NCBI GenBank assembly: GCA_910577845.1
Contig: CAJTNA010000002.1
Coordinates: 44,285-108,284, forward strand
DNA from: an uncultured Christensenella sp.
GTDB lineage: Bacteria; Bacillota; Clostridia; Christensenellales; UBA3700
Length of the DNA stretch: 64,000 nucleotides
Direction: 5' to 3'
How positions within the stretch are numbered: the stretch's first letter is position 1; every line of letters begins with the position of its first letter. A program made the position numbers and the translations under genes. Positions 16,551-25,637 of the stretch are shown one piece after another. The notes beneath the pieces were generated by a model, which had not been told where the DNA came from, did not search any database, and worked only from the letters and a program-made list of their open reading frames with translations.

Positions 16551-17303
16551 ATGGCTAACGGAATATTGTATTTTTCTGGAACTGGCAACAGCTTATACAT
16601 TGCTAAGCGAATTAAAGATGCTATAAGTGGTGATATATTATTTATTCCGAATTATACAGGAAATGGCAGTGAGTTTGATAAAATCATTATTGTAACACCT
16701 GTTTATTCTTTTGGTATGCCCAAGCACGTTTACGAATTAATTCCAAGATTAGATAAACTTAAAGAGGTTATCATTATTCAAAATTTTGGTGGTATGGCTT
16801 GTGGTGCAGACTTTTTAATGTGCGAATACTGTATGAAAATCGGGGTTAATTTGCAAAGTATCTATTTAATGCAAATGCCAGAGAATTATACAACTACATT
16901 TACGGTACCTAAATTTTATATAACTAAAGTGCTTAAAAATGCGGAAAAAAGACTTGATAAAATAATTTTAGACATTAAAAACTCTTGCTATACAATACCA
17001 AGTAAAAAGAAGACGATGGAAGCAATGTTCCTTAAAAATTTTAGTAATTGGTACAAATTAGCAAAAGGGTTTACTGTTAATAATAATTGTATTCAATGCG
17101 GTAAATGTGTATCTAATTGCCCAGTAAATAATATTAGTCTTGATAGTGGTAAGGTTGAGTTTGCGGATAGTTGTGTAGCTTGTCTTGCTTGTTATCATAG
17201 ATGCCCACAAAAAGCTATCGCATACAAAAATCACAACAAACAAGATAGATATACTAACCCTAATATAAACGAAGCGGATATTGGTAAAGACTTTATAGGT
17301 TAA
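16551..17303 (+). CDS. EFR1-family flavodoxin-ferredoxin fusion
   Basis: ATG 16551 follows GGAGGG and gives 250 residues; an earlier in-frame start lies upstream of the -10 box and is excluded. The N-terminal half is a flavodoxin-like FMN domain (FSGTGNSLYIAKRI near residue 8). The C-terminal third has two [4Fe-4S] motifs, CIQCGKCVSNCP and CVACLACYHRCP. The EFRO1/EFR1 family is common in anaerobic Clostridia and probably shuttles low-potential electrons in the cytoplasm; no partner enzyme is encoded beside it. Confidence 0.92.
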   Translation: MANGILYFSGTGNSLYIAKRIKDAISGDILFIPNYTGNGSEFDKIIIVTPVYSFGMPKHVYELIPRLDKLKEVIIIQNFGGMACGADFLMCEYCMKIGVNLQSIYLMQMPENYTTTFTVPKFYITKVLKNAEKRLDKIILDIKNSCYTIPSKKKTMEAMFLKNFSNWYKLAKGFTVNNNCIQCGKCVSNCPVNNISLDSGKVEFADSCVACLACYHRCPQKAIAYKNHNKQDRYTNPNINEADIGKDFIG

Positions 17304-17343
17304 TTTATCTGTATTAGTGTTATATAATAGTTAATGGGGAAAT

Positions 17344-18300
17344 ATGAGCGATAATAAGAAAAAGCAAATTAAAAGCAATAAAAAACTTAAAATAATTGTA
17401 TTTATAGGTGTAGTAATTATTTTAGTGAGCTTAATTGTCGGACCTAAAATAGGGAGTCAATGGTTATCAATAGGTGGCAGTTTATTTGGCTTATTATTAA
17501 TAACTATATTTTCATTGATGAGCCCTATTAAAGCTTTTATTGAGATTTTAAATGAAAGAAAAAGTGCAAATTTGTCAAACAATGTTAATGAAGAATCGGT
17601 TAATAAAGTAATAAACGAACTTCAAACGCAAGAAAATAACAAAATACTTTTGTTAGATAATGAGAAAGCCATTAATAAAAGCTCAAAATCGGAAAGTGAC
17701 AAAATATTTGCAAGCGAATCAGAAAGTGACAAAATTGTTTTAAATGAAAATGTTGTAAAAGCTAGGGAAAGTAAGAGTAAATCATTATTTATTAATGCTC
17801 CAAAACGAAATAAAAAAATTAGATTTATTTTTATATTTTTTGCTTTGTGCTTGGCGGTATTTATCGCTGGCAGTGTAATAACAAGTGTGTCATACGTTGG
17901 TTTTGTACTTATGGGGATTGGCGGTGGCAGTTTTGCATTGTTTTTGATATGTATACTTACATTGCCAGTGCGACAAAAAAATAAATACAAAAGATTTTTA
18001 AATATAGATAAATCTTTACTTGTTGATTTTTATGATATAAAAAAAGGTATTGTCACTGCGTGTCATATGCCAAACAATGTAAAGAGTGATAAGAGTAATT
18101 TTTTCTATACTATTTGGGTTTGTGAATTGAATAGTGAAATGGAAATTCCAAAAGGTTTAAAAGCTCCAGAATGTAATACATTTACTCAGTTTTATATGTT
18201 AAGTATAGATTATATAAATGACGGAACGATTGTTGAGTTTTATCAAAATAAAAATAAACCAATGGATTGCTTTTTTAATAGGACAATTAATATTAATTAG
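17344..18300 (+). CDS. 2+2-TM protein of unknown function, tandem family member 1
   Basis: I do not recognise a named family over the whole 318 residues. The layout is: basic N-terminus, two membrane helices (about 18-36 and 42-62), a polar charged linker (about 70-155, with repeats of SESDKI), two more helices (about 162-185 and 190-212), and a C-terminal soluble domain ending DGTIVEFYQNKNKPMDCFF. The ending resembles the last strands of DUF3592-like proteins (vG..V.vyYnP.nP). The next two genes share topology and ending, so this is a tandem paralogue set. GGGG precedes ATG 17344, 40 bases after the EFR1 gene. Confidence 0.7.
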   Translation: MSDNKKKQIKSNKKLKIIVFIGVVIILVSLIVGPKIGSQWLSIGGSLFGLLLITIFSLMSPIKAFIEILNERKSANLSNNVNEESVNKVINELQTQENNKILLLDNEKAINKSSKSESDKIFASESESDKIVLNENVVKARESKSKSLFINAPKRNKKIRFIFIFFALCLAVFIAGSVITSVSYVGFVLMGIGGGSFALFLICILTLPVRQKNKYKRFLNIDKSLLVDFYDIKKGIVTACHMPNNVKSDKSNFFYTIWVCELNSEMEIPKGLKAPECNTFTQFYMLSIDYINDGTIVEFYQNKNKPMDCFFNRTININ

Positions 18301-18336
18301 TTTGAAATAAAATTATACATTTTTTAGAGGTGTAAT

Positions 18337-19329
18337 ATGAAAAATAAAAAAGAAAAATTAATGATTGCCTTAATAGTAATAGGTATTGTCGTAATTTTGG
18401 CAGGAGTTGTAATACCAAGATTTGTTGAATTGCCTTTGGCATCAATTATTTGTTATATTGTTGGTAGCATTTTAGTGCTTGCTGGATTGATATGGTATTT
18501 TGTTGATTACTATAAGGTAAAAGATTATTCCGCTCCTAATAGTACAGATTATGAGAGTTATCTTAACAATGAAAAGAATACTCAAGATTATCAAGCAACA
18601 GATATAGCAACAACAGAGAATGAGCAAAGCAAGTTTGCTACAGATGACCAAGCAACTGGTTCTATGTCAGATAGTGAATCTGTTAAGTCTATGACATTGG
18701 AAGAGTATGAGGCAAGTCAAAAGGCTACAGGTGGAAATCAGTCTACTTTTGATACAACTACTACTCCAACTGATTCTGTATTAAATCAAATGGGGTTTGA
18801 TGATTTTGATGACTACAAAAAGTCAACAAAAGCAAATATGAAAATGTTTACACCATTACAAAAGGTTGAGTGGGTTTTGGTATTGACATTTATCATAACT
18901 GGTTTTGGAAGCATTTTGCTAGGTAAATTTTTATTTGAAGATACTGACCTTGGTATTGGTTTGATTATTTATGGTTTTGTAGCATTTACTGCTAGTATCT
19001 TTTTTGAATTATTTAAAACTATTATTCAACGCAAAATCATTTTTGCTAGACTAAAAAAAGGTGCAAGTGCATATGCTGATAAATGCAATTTAGTCGAGGG
19101 AGTAGTTGAAAATATTGGGATGCATAGTAATGTTACAAGCAATGTAGGAAAAGGCGGTAAAATTATTTATAGTGTTGCTGTTAAGATTAACAATTATAAT
19201 GCTAGCGTAAATGGTAAAAAAGATACAGTAATAATGCAAACTTTAACCAAATATAAAGTTGGTACAACAGTAAAGTTTTATCAAGATAAAGTGAAACCTA
19301 AAAAATGTTATTTGATTGAAAATTATTAA
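18337..19329 (+). CDS. 2+2-TM protein of unknown function, tandem family member 2
   Basis: The 330-residue protein repeats the plan of its neighbour: two N-terminal helices (about 8-26 and 33-55), a Ser/Thr/Gln-rich linker (about 65-160), two helices (about 178-200 and 206-228), and a C-terminal domain ending KYKVGTTVKFYQDKVKPKKC, close to the DUF3592-type ending. Of the three relatives this one looks most like DUF3592. AGAGGTG precedes ATG 18337. The gap from the previous gene is 36 bases, so they are likely co-transcribed. Role unknown; the linker would be the variable outside or inside part. Confidence 0.72.
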   Translation: MKNKKEKLMIALIVIGIVVILAGVVIPRFVELPLASIICYIVGSILVLAGLIWYFVDYYKVKDYSAPNSTDYESYLNNEKNTQDYQATDIATTENEQSKFATDDQATGSMSDSESVKSMTLEEYEASQKATGGNQSTFDTTTTPTDSVLNQMGFDDFDDYKKSTKANMKMFTPLQKVEWVLVLTFIITGFGSILLGKFLFEDTDLGIGLIIYGFVAFTASIFFELFKTIIQRKIIFARLKKGASAYADKCNLVEGVVENIGMHSNVTSNVGKGGKIIYSVAVKINNYNASVNGKKDTVIMQTLTKYKVGTTVKFYQDKVKPKKCYLIENY

Positions 19330-19330
19330 A

Positions 19331-19357
19331 ATAATATCGATTTTTGAAAGGTATTAT
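19331..19357 (-). repeat. Recurrent intergenic motif, copy 3 (reverse)
   Basis: The minus strand reads ATAATACCTTTCAAAAATCG then ATATTAT, immediately after the stop of the gene at 18337. Confidence 0.8.
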
Positions 19358-19374
19358 ATAATTTTGAGGTAATA

Positions 19375-20376
19375 ATGGCTAAGGAAAAAGGACAATTTAA
19401 AACCTTAATAAATGCGGTTACAATAGCCGTAGGTATTATATGTTTGGTTCTTGGTATTGTACTGCCAATAGTTTTAAATATATTTTGGGTGTCAATTCCA
19501 ACTATTGCTATTGGTACACTTTTATGTATGATTGGTTTTGTCAATAGAGAAGGTAGCTTTTTGACTCAAATTTTCAAAAAGAATAAAGTCAATAATGCTA
19601 AAACTATTTATAGAACCCCTGAACAAGAAAAAGAGTTGATTGATAAAATTAACAGCACATCTGGCGGTGAGAATTATAGAGCATTAGTTGAGTACTATTC
19701 CAATGGTAGTGAATCATTGACGGAGTTGTTTATGACTTCATTTGGTTTTTCTAAAGAAAATAGGGAATTTTTTAAGTCACACAATCACGAGATAATAATG
19801 AGTATATTAATACTAGTATTTTCTATAATATGCTTTACACTACCAATCATTGGGTTTATAGTATCTACAATTACTGGCAATAATAGTATTCATTTATATT
19901 GTATGGGTGTTGGTTTAGGTGCTTTTGCGTTATTCTTTTTCTCTGCGTTATTTATAAATAAATTGAAAGGATATAGAGGTGTGTTATTTTCACACATTGA
20001 CCTTGAAAAATTAAATGATTATAAATTGGAAGAATTGAAAAAACGCTTTTATATTCATCTTGGCAAAGCAAAAAAAAGTTTGGTTTATAGCCAAAGTAGA
20101 GTAAGCTTTCAGTTTGGTAGCAGAAATGTTAATCATAGTACAACTCGTATTTTGAATACTACATATAAGATTTGGGTTAGTCCGCTTAGTTTTGAGGATA
20201 CAAATAATTTATTTTTTGCTAATGACAAAACTGATATTATTTTGTATGGTAAGTTGCCTCACAGAATGGGTGAAACAGTGTGCTATCTACAAGAAAAAAA
20301 GCACCCTAAAAGATTTTTCTTGATTGATGAGGGGCATAGTAGTCAATTAAATGCTGTAAATGATAGCAATGAATAA
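19375..20376 (+). CDS. 2+2-TM protein of unknown function, tandem family member 3
   Basis: The 333-residue protein has two N-terminal helices (about 12-34 and 40-56), a shorter polar linker with a YRTPEQEKELI segment, two helices (about 138-165 and 172-195), and a C-terminal domain ending GETVCYLQEKKHPKRFFLID. Topology and ending match the two preceding genes; the middle of the C-terminal domain differs. TTGAGG precedes ATG 19375. No catalytic motif is visible. Confidence 0.7.
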   Translation: MAKEKGQFKTLINAVTIAVGIICLVLGIVLPIVLNIFWVSIPTIAIGTLLCMIGFVNREGSFLTQIFKKNKVNNAKTIYRTPEQEKELIDKINSTSGGENYRALVEYYSNGSESLTELFMTSFGFSKENREFFKSHNHEIIMSILILVFSIICFTLPIIGFIVSTITGNNSIHLYCMGVGLGAFALFFFSALFINKLKGYRGVLFSHIDLEKLNDYKLEELKKRFYIHLGKAKKSLVYSQSRVSFQFGSRNVNHSTTRILNTTYKIWVSPLSFEDTNNLFFANDKTDIILYGKLPHRMGETVCYLQEKKHPKRFFLIDEGHSSQLNAVNDSNE

Positions 20377-20596
20377 ATAAAAATTATGTAACTATTCACT
20401 TTAAATGGATGTATGTAAAAGCATTTTTTCGCTATATAAATTTATTAAGTTGCTAAATTGGAATGGGATTGTGTAAAGGATTGCTTTTCTAGTTAAAAAT
20501 GCTATAGTAATGGCTACTTTAGTTGTAATAGTTTTAGTAATTATTAACACATTTAAATTTATTTTATAAATAATTGGTAAAAATACGGAGGAAATT
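20377..20596. other. Intergenic region before the TfoX-like gene
   Basis: There are 220 A+T-rich bases with no clear terminator or gene; GGAGG lies at the right end. Confidence 0.4.
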
Positions 20597-20914
20597 ATGC
20601 CTACTACTGTAGAATATATTGAGTTTGTGTGCTGTATGATAAGTAATGATTATGCTGTGCGTTATAAAAAAATGTTTGGTGAATATTTAGTTTATGTTAA
20701 CGAAAAGCCTATATTGTTGGTTTGTGAGAATTGCGTTTTCATTAAACAATTGGATGAGATAAAAGAACTTATGCAAGGTGCTGACGAGGGCATACCATAT
20801 AAGGGAAGTAAACCACATTACATTTTAGATATTGAAAATAAGGAATTGGTGGACAAGGTTGTTGGAATTTTAGAAAGAATAACTCCAGTTCCTAAAAAGA
20901 AAGTAAAAAAATAA
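20597..20914 (+). CDS. TfoX N-terminal-domain protein
   Basis: This 105-residue protein has the TfoX/Sxy N-domain pattern: YKKMFGEYLVYVNEKPILLVCENCVFIKQ-type beta strands, then GIPYKGSKPHYILDI, then a C-terminal PVPKKKVKK tail. In Proteobacteria TfoX activates competence; short single-domain members in Firmicutes have unknown roles. GGAGG precedes ATG 20597. Family firm, function open. Confidence 0.85.
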   Translation: MPTTVEYIEFVCCMISNDYAVRYKKMFGEYLVYVNEKPILLVCENCVFIKQLDEIKELMQGADEGIPYKGSKPHYILDIENKELVDKVVGILERITPVPKKKVKK

Positions 20915-20940
20915 AATGATAATTTTATTATTGGATATTT

Positions 20941-21948
20941 ATGAATAGAAGACGAATTTTATATTATGCTTTAAACTTGGTTGGAGTGGTAATAGCTTTT
21001 GGAGTGATATCTGCAATTTATACTTTTTCTCATAATGATATGCGTAAATTTTATATATCCTTGGGAATAGCTGTAGTTGCGGTTGTGCTGTTTATAATTC
21101 TTTATTTTGCTTATAATTTTGCGGATAGAAATTTAAAGCAATTATGGTTTAAATTATTAATTTGTAATCCAGACAAAACACCCGATTATGCAAAAGATTT
21201 AGAGATTACAAAAAATAATTTTGATAGTGATACAAACTCTCAAAAAAATAAAATAGCAAAACCTAATTTTATGGGAGCAAAACAGCTTTGTGACTTTAGC
21301 GTTCTAAAAAAAGGTACAATGTGTTATGGTTGTGTGGTGGAAGCAAATACAAAAATATTTGTGGTATCTAAATTTGTACATCAAGTTTTTCCAGCAGTAA
21401 TAATTTATAGTTTAGATGAATATTACATTAATAATCCTATGGAACTAAAAGAAATTGCAAATGAATTGTATGAAAATAAAAATAACAATTTTTTAAGAAA
21501 TGAATATACTTACTTTTTTCATAAATCAGTAGACGAAAAACTTACTAATGGTAGGAAAGTTTATGCAACCACAATGTTGCTATATAGATATCATTTGCCT
21601 TTGGGTGGACTGCCTTCAGAACATTTGGTTTTGCCAGTTATTGTGAACCCAGAAAGTTGTAACTCAATTTTCGCAGTTGATTGTAGATATTGGAGTGAAA
21701 ATATTGTTGGTCAATTTTTGAGAGAAGTTAAAGGTCGTGCTAACATTATCACAGATATTACGGATATTGAAGTATCTAATGAAAAAGTTAATGACATTTT
21801 TGGGATAGAGGATAATGCGGTTAATGTAGCAGAATATAGCTTAAACAACCAAAGCGTAAATGAGGAAAAAGAAAGTAGCGGACAAGATAGTTTGATAGAT
21901 AAAGAAACTTGTCAAGATAATGAAAGTAGTAATAGTGAAATACTATAA
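20941..21948 (+). CDS. Two-TM protein of unknown function
   Basis: The 335-residue protein has two N-terminal membrane helices (about 7-27 and 36-58) and a long cytoplasmic or external domain (about 65-275) with alternating beta strands (GTMCYGCVVEANTKIFVVSK; HLVLPVIVNPESCNSIFAVD). It ends in an acidic, low-complexity tail (SSGQDSLIDKETCQDNESSN). I recognise no family. It lies 26 bases behind the TfoX-like gene and may be co-transcribed. It lacks the second helix pair and the DUF3592-like ending of the 17-20 kb family. The ribosome site is weak (TTGGATATTT). Confidence 0.6.
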   Translation: MNRRRILYYALNLVGVVIAFGVISAIYTFSHNDMRKFYISLGIAVVAVVLFIILYFAYNFADRNLKQLWFKLLICNPDKTPDYAKDLEITKNNFDSDTNSQKNKIAKPNFMGAKQLCDFSVLKKGTMCYGCVVEANTKIFVVSKFVHQVFPAVIIYSLDEYYINNPMELKEIANELYENKNNNFLRNEYTYFFHKSVDEKLTNGRKVYATTMLLYRYHLPLGGLPSEHLVLPVIVNPESCNSIFAVDCRYWSENIVGQFLREVKGRANIITDITDIEVSNEKVNDIFGIEDNAVNVAEYSLNNQSVNEEKESSGQDSLIDKETCQDNESSNSEIL

Positions 21949-21978
21949 ATAAAATATTTTAAAAGGAAGGAGAGTGTT

Positions 21979-22290
21979 ATGCGTAAATTAACTTTAACTA
22001 GAAAATGGAGTATTATTGAATGTGCTTCAAGAATTTATTTTTCATATGAATGTGAAAAAGAAAAAGCAAATACAGAGGTAGATGGAAAACCTTATTTTTG
22101 TGGGCTTATTAAAAACGGCAAGAGCATTGAGGTTGAGATTAGTGATGAGGCTAATAAAATTTACCTAACTTCAAGCACTATGGAGGCTGAATTTGTAGTT
22201 CCAGCTGGTACAACAGATGTAAAATTGCTTGCAGTACCACACTATAATGTGGCTCAAGGTAATCCATTTACAATATCAGAGATAAAGTAA
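21979..22290 (+). CDS. Small beta-rich protein of unknown function
   Basis: The 103-residue product has no signal peptide or membrane helix. Strands such as KSIEVEISDEANKIYLTS and EAEFVVPAGTTDVKLLAV suggest a small beta-sandwich. A strong AAGGAAGGAGAG site precedes ATG 21979, and a strong terminator follows, so it is a real gene. I recognise no family. Confidence 0.7.
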   Translation: MRKLTLTRKWSIIECASRIYFSYECEKEKANTEVDGKPYFCGLIKNGKSIEVEISDEANKIYLTSSTMEAEFVVPAGTTDVKLLAVPHYNVAQGNPFTISEIK

Positions 22291-22329
22291 TCTTAATCAA
22301 AGATAAAGTATCTTAAGCAAATTATTAAA

Positions 22330-22362
22330 AATATCCCCACTCTTAAACAGTGGGGATATTTC
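22330..22362 (+). terminator. Intrinsic terminator of the 20.6-22.3 kb group
   Basis: AATATCCCCACT (22330-22341) pairs perfectly with AGTGGGGATATT (22349-22360), loop CTTAAAC; the flanks are A and T rich, so it may work in both directions. Confidence 0.9.
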
Positions 22363-22492
22363 TACTTAAATATTGGTGTAACTAAATTATATATTATAAT
22401 AAATGTGTGTAAGCTGTTGACGAAAAAAAGTAAAATGTTTTATATGAATTAGTCCGTTCAAGTCAGTTTTTTTCTAGAATGTTAATTTTTAA

Positions 22493-22735
22493 TTAATCTA
22501 CTTCTATTTTATTAAAATCAAACAATTCATCGTCTAAAAATTCAATTGGTGATATTTCCAAAGCAAGACAAATTTTAAAAAGCGTTGTTAAAGTAATGGT
22601 GTTATTTTTACCCATAAGTATTCTATTCATAGCACCGTGAGTAACGCCACTATCTTTTTCTAGTCTATATTGTGTAATTTTTTTAGCTTGTATTAATTTA
22701 ATTATTTTCTTTGCACAAGCGTCATTTACTGTCAT
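22493..22735 (-). CDS. XRE-family helix-turn-helix regulator
   Basis: The 80-residue protein is a single Cro/CI-type HTH: IQAKKITQYRLEKDSGVTHG then AMNRILMGKNNTITLTTLFK, followed by ISPIEFLDDE. AAGGTAG precedes ATG 22735. It is divergent from the gene at 22968, and the space between contains two inverted repeats, so it probably regulates itself and that neighbour. Confidence 0.9.
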   Translation of the reverse strand: MTVNDACAKKIIKLIQAKKITQYRLEKDSGVTHGAMNRILMGKNNTITLTTLFKICLALEISPIEFLDDELFDFNKIEVD

Positions 22736-22806
22736 TTTTTTCTACCTTATTTTTTGATAGACATATTATATCAAATTCCGAAATTAATATTAAATATTTA
22801 CAAATA

Positions 22807-22858
22807 CGCATTAATAAATGCGGATAAATAAATACCGATTAAAGAATACGTATTTATT
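22807..22858. promoter_or_regulatory. Two inverted repeats in the XRE/SLOG-like divergent region
   Basis: CGCATT (22807-22812) and AATGCG (22817-22822) form one dyad. AATAAATAC (22827-22835) and GTATTTATT (22850-22858) form a second, 9-bp dyad with 14-base centre. They are candidate operators for the XRE regulator. Confidence 0.5.
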
Positions 22859-22967
22859 AAAGCACATTTAATTATAAAATTTTGATATAATAATGTAAAC
22901 AATATATAGGGTAATAATATGATGATATAAATGATGCTATTGCTCAAAGATATTTTAAGGAGCAATT

Positions 22968-23429
22968 ATGGACAAAACACTTTCTATTATAGGACAAAAC
23001 AATATTACAAAACTTAATATTAACGCAACACTAATGATTAGATTTTTAGAAGAGGAATATAAAAATGGTTATAAACATTTTATAATTGGAACGCTTAGCA
23101 ATTTTGATTGTATGATTTTTGACGCTATGCTTATTTTAAAAAAGATTTATCCCGACTTACAAGTATCTGTTTTAGTGAACAACCACAAAGCATATTTAAG
23201 TAATAAGGAATTTCCTACATTAGGTTTTGACTATATATATTATCCATTGCAAGAGAAACTATTAAATGAAAATATTGTTTTGCAAGGTAAATATATGATT
23301 GATAACTCTGATAAACTTTTTTGCTTTTTTGATAGAAGATTTGTACTTTTTGATAAACTACTAAATACCGCTAAAGATAAAAACAAGGAAATTTACAACT
23401 TATGCGAAATTTTGAACCAAACAGAATAA
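22968..23429 (+). CDS. SLOG-like (DUF1273/YpsA-type) protein
   Basis: The 153-residue protein resembles the SLOG/YpsA fold: an N-terminal strand (KTLSIIGQNNI), a helix (LMIRFLEEEYKNGYKHFIIG), then FDCMIFDAMLILKKIYPDLQ followed by a strand VSVLVN, and a late strand KLFCFFDRR. SLOG proteins bind nucleotides or nucleotide-derived signals. The usual glycine-rich GxR motif is replaced by GQNN, so the assignment is tentative. AAGGAG precedes ATG 22968. It is divergent from the XRE regulator and closed by a strong hairpin. Confidence 0.5.
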   Translation: MDKTLSIIGQNNITKLNINATLMIRFLEEEYKNGYKHFIIGTLSNFDCMIFDAMLILKKIYPDLQVSVLVNNHKAYLSNKEFPTLGFDYIYYPLQEKLLNENIVLQGKYMIDNSDKLFCFFDRRFVLFDKLLNTAKDKNKEIYNLCEILNQTE

Positions 23430-23519
23430 ATTTATTTTGTACTGAACATAGTTTCCATTTTAGTAAATTATTTAATTAATAAAGGAAAAAGTAATATTAA
23501 AAACTTATAAAAGCCAAAG

Positions 23520-23560
23520 CAATACCACCAGTTTGACTGGTGGTATTGATTAATTATTTT
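23520..23560. terminator. Bidirectional terminator between convergent genes
   Basis: CAATACCACCAGT (23520-23532) pairs perfectly with ACTGGTGGTATTG (23536-23548), loop TTG. It serves the gene at 22968 (plus) and the flavodiiron gene (minus). Confidence 0.9.
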
Positions 23561-24708
23561 TTAATGTCATTTATTAGGGATTGTGCAAGTTCGTCAAGCT
23601 TTGTCCAAGTAGTATCTGTAGGGGCGGAGAGTATTGAAACCATAGGTTCAATTATCTCAATGTCTTTTAGTTCCGCTAGTTTTGCTTTGATTAATTTTCC
23701 AGCAGTTGTAGCCCAACTTCCATTTTCAATAATTCCAACACGTCTATTCTGAAAGTTTTTGTGTGCTATATGATTTAAAAAATCGTTCATTGCAGGGAAA
23801 ATACTATTTTCATAAGTAGTTGTTGCAAGTACAATATGACTATATTTGAAAGCTTGCTCAATATTTTCAGATATTTCACTATAAGTCAAATTAGATATAG
23901 TGCAATCTATATTTTGTGCTTGCAATTTTTCATATAGTTTTTTAGCTACATTTTCTGTGTTGCCATAAACAGTGGTGTAAGCAATAAACACACCTTGTGT
24001 TTCTGGTTTGTAACTACTCCAAATATCATATAAATTGATATAATAGTCAATATTATTTTCAAGTACATTGCCGTGAAGTGGGCATATTGTTTTAATTATC
24101 AAAACAGATAATTTTTTTAGTAAAGTTTGGGTTTGTATGCCATACTTGCCAACTATGTTTATATAGTATTCTCTTGCGTCATCTATCCAGTTGTCATTTT
24201 TTGAGCTTATGCCAAATCTGCCAAAAGCATCTGCCGAAAATAAAATTTGATTAGTGGTATCATATGTTACCATAACTTCTGGCCAGTGCACCATTGGGGC
24301 AGTGTAAAATTGTAACTTTCTATCACCACAATCAAGAATATCACCATCTTTTGCAATAATTTGTTTTGTATTATCTGGTATAGCATAAAATTGTGAAATT
24401 ATTTTTAAACAACCTGCAGTTGCAACTATTTGCATATTAGGGTACTTGTTGATTAGCATTGCAATATTAAAAGAATGGTCAGGTTCAGCGTGTGATATGA
24501 TAAGGTAATCAATATCTCTGCCATTTAATGAATTTTCAAGATTTTGTAACCATTTATCTGTAGCAAGCTTGTCTACTGTATCAACAAGGCATACTTTTTC
24601 GCCTAAAAGCAAATAAGAATTATATGACATACCATTAGGCACTTTGTATTGCCCCTCAAATAATCCGTGTTCAATTATATCTACACCAACATTAATAAAT
24701 TTACTCAT
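23554..24708 (-). CDS. FprA-type flavodiiron protein
   Basis: The 384-residue protein reduces O2 (or NO) to water in the anaerobe cytoplasm. The N-terminal metallo-beta-lactamase-like domain carries the di-iron ligands H73-x-E75-x-D77-H78 (HAEPDH), a later His in MVHWPEV, Asp in SADAFGRFG and His in CPLHGNV. The C-terminal flavodoxin domain starts near 245 (IAYTTVYGNTENVAKKL). It sits 13 bases behind rubrerythrin on the same strand, forming an oxygen/peroxide-detoxification operon driven by the promoter at 25286-25314. Confidence 0.95.
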   Translation of the reverse strand: MSKFINVGVDIIEHGLFEGQYKVPNGMSYNSYLLLGEKVCLVDTVDKLATDKWLQNLENSLNGRDIDYLIISHAEPDHSFNIAMLINKYPNMQIVATAGCLKIISQFYAIPDNTKQIIAKDGDILDCGDRKLQFYTAPMVHWPEVMVTYDTTNQILFSADAFGRFGISSKNDNWIDDAREYYINIVGKYGIQTQTLLKKLSVLIIKTICPLHGNVLENNIDYYINLYDIWSSYKPETQGVFIAYTTVYGNTENVAKKLYEKLQAQNIDCTISNLTYSEISENIEQAFKYSHIVLATTTYENSIFPAMNDFLNHIAHKNFQNRRVGIIENGSWATTAGKLIKAKLAELKDIEIIEPMVSILSAPTDTTWTKLDELAQSLINDIKK

Positions 24709-24721
24709 ATTTTTCTCTAAA

Positions 24722-25258
24722 TTAATAATTATTTTCTTTTATTTCAAAATAGCTTTGTGGGTGGTTGCAAGTAGGGCATTTATCTGGAGCAGTATTACCA
24801 GTGTGAGTGTGACCGCAGTTTCTGCATTCCCAAACTTGAACATCTTTTTTAGCAAATACGGAATTTGTCTTTAAGTTATTAAGCAGTGCAAGATAACGCT
24901 CCTCGTGTTCTTTTTCAATAGCCCCTACTGCACGGAATTTTTCAGCAAGTTCCTTAAAACCCTCTTTTTCCGCAGTCTTTGCAAAGCTTTCATACATATC
25001 TGTCCACTCAGAATTTTCACCATTAGCAGCTTGCTCAAGGTTAGTTGCCGTGTCACCAATTCCGCAAAGTTCTTTTAACCACATTTTTGCGTGTTCTTTT
25101 TCATTATCAGCAGTTTTTAAAAAGATTGCCGCAATTTGCTCATAGCCCTCTTTCTTAGCTGTACTTGCAAAATAAGTGTATTTGTTTCTAGCTTGCGATT
25201 CGCCTGCAAAAGCGACTGCAAGGTTTTTTTCTGTTTGAGTTCCAGTGTATTTGTTCAT
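24722..25258 (-). CDS. rbr: Rubrerythrin
   Basis: The 178-residue protein reduces hydrogen peroxide with a di-iron site. The ferritin-like N-domain has the Glu ligands in AGESQARNKYTYF and DNEKEHAKMW, and the second pair in GAIEKEHEERY. A C-terminal rubredoxin domain has CRNC and CPTC knuckles. GAGGTAAT precedes ATG 25258. It is the first gene of the rbr-flavodiiron operon. Confidence 0.96.
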   Translation of the reverse strand: MNKYTGTQTEKNLAVAFAGESQARNKYTYFASTAKKEGYEQIAAIFLKTADNEKEHAKMWLKELCGIGDTATNLEQAANGENSEWTDMYESFAKTAEKEGFKELAEKFRAVGAIEKEHEERYLALLNNLKTNSVFAKKDVQVWECRNCGHTHTGNTAPDKCPTCNHPQSYFEIKENNY

Positions 25259-25285
25259 AATATTACCTCTTTACGTTTTTTATTT

Positions 25286-25314
25286 ATTATAATTCAATTT
25301 AAAAGCTTTGTCAA
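25286..25314 (-). promoter_or_regulatory. Perfect consensus promoter of rbr-fdp
   Basis: On the minus strand TTGACA (25314-25309) and TATAAT (25291-25286) are separated by 17 bases. Confidence 0.92.
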
Positions 25315-25390
25315 TATATAATTTTTAACAAAACAAATTTTTATATTCAATTTGTAAGAGTATAACTTAGTTGACTTTGCAATTTTTTAA

Positions 25391-25425
25391 TTAAAACCAT
25401 TTAAAAATCGATACTAAATTAAATT
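25391..25425 (+). repeat. Recurrent intergenic motif, copy 4
   Basis: TTAAAACCATTTAAAAATCG then ATACTAAATTAAATT. Confidence 0.8.
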
Positions 25426-25637
25426 ATAGCCAGCTTTAATGATTGATAATTACTAAATAAAATTTGTATTTATTTTTTAGTACTCACGTGTATACTACTT
25501 AATAATTTTTTTAGTTTTTATTTTATAATACCAAATATATTTGTTAGTTGTTATTTGTTCAAATAAACTATTTTCTTAAAGCAAAAGGATAGTGTAATAT
25601 TTTATTATTTGTAAGGTTGATAAAAGTATCACTATTT

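Larger units (their letters stand above)
25259..25637. other. Intergenic region with the rbr promoter and a recurrent-motif copy
   Basis: It holds the minus-strand rbr promoter (25286-25314) and motif copy 4 at 25391-25425. No clear terminator for the symporter gene was found, and no ORF. Confidence 0.6.
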
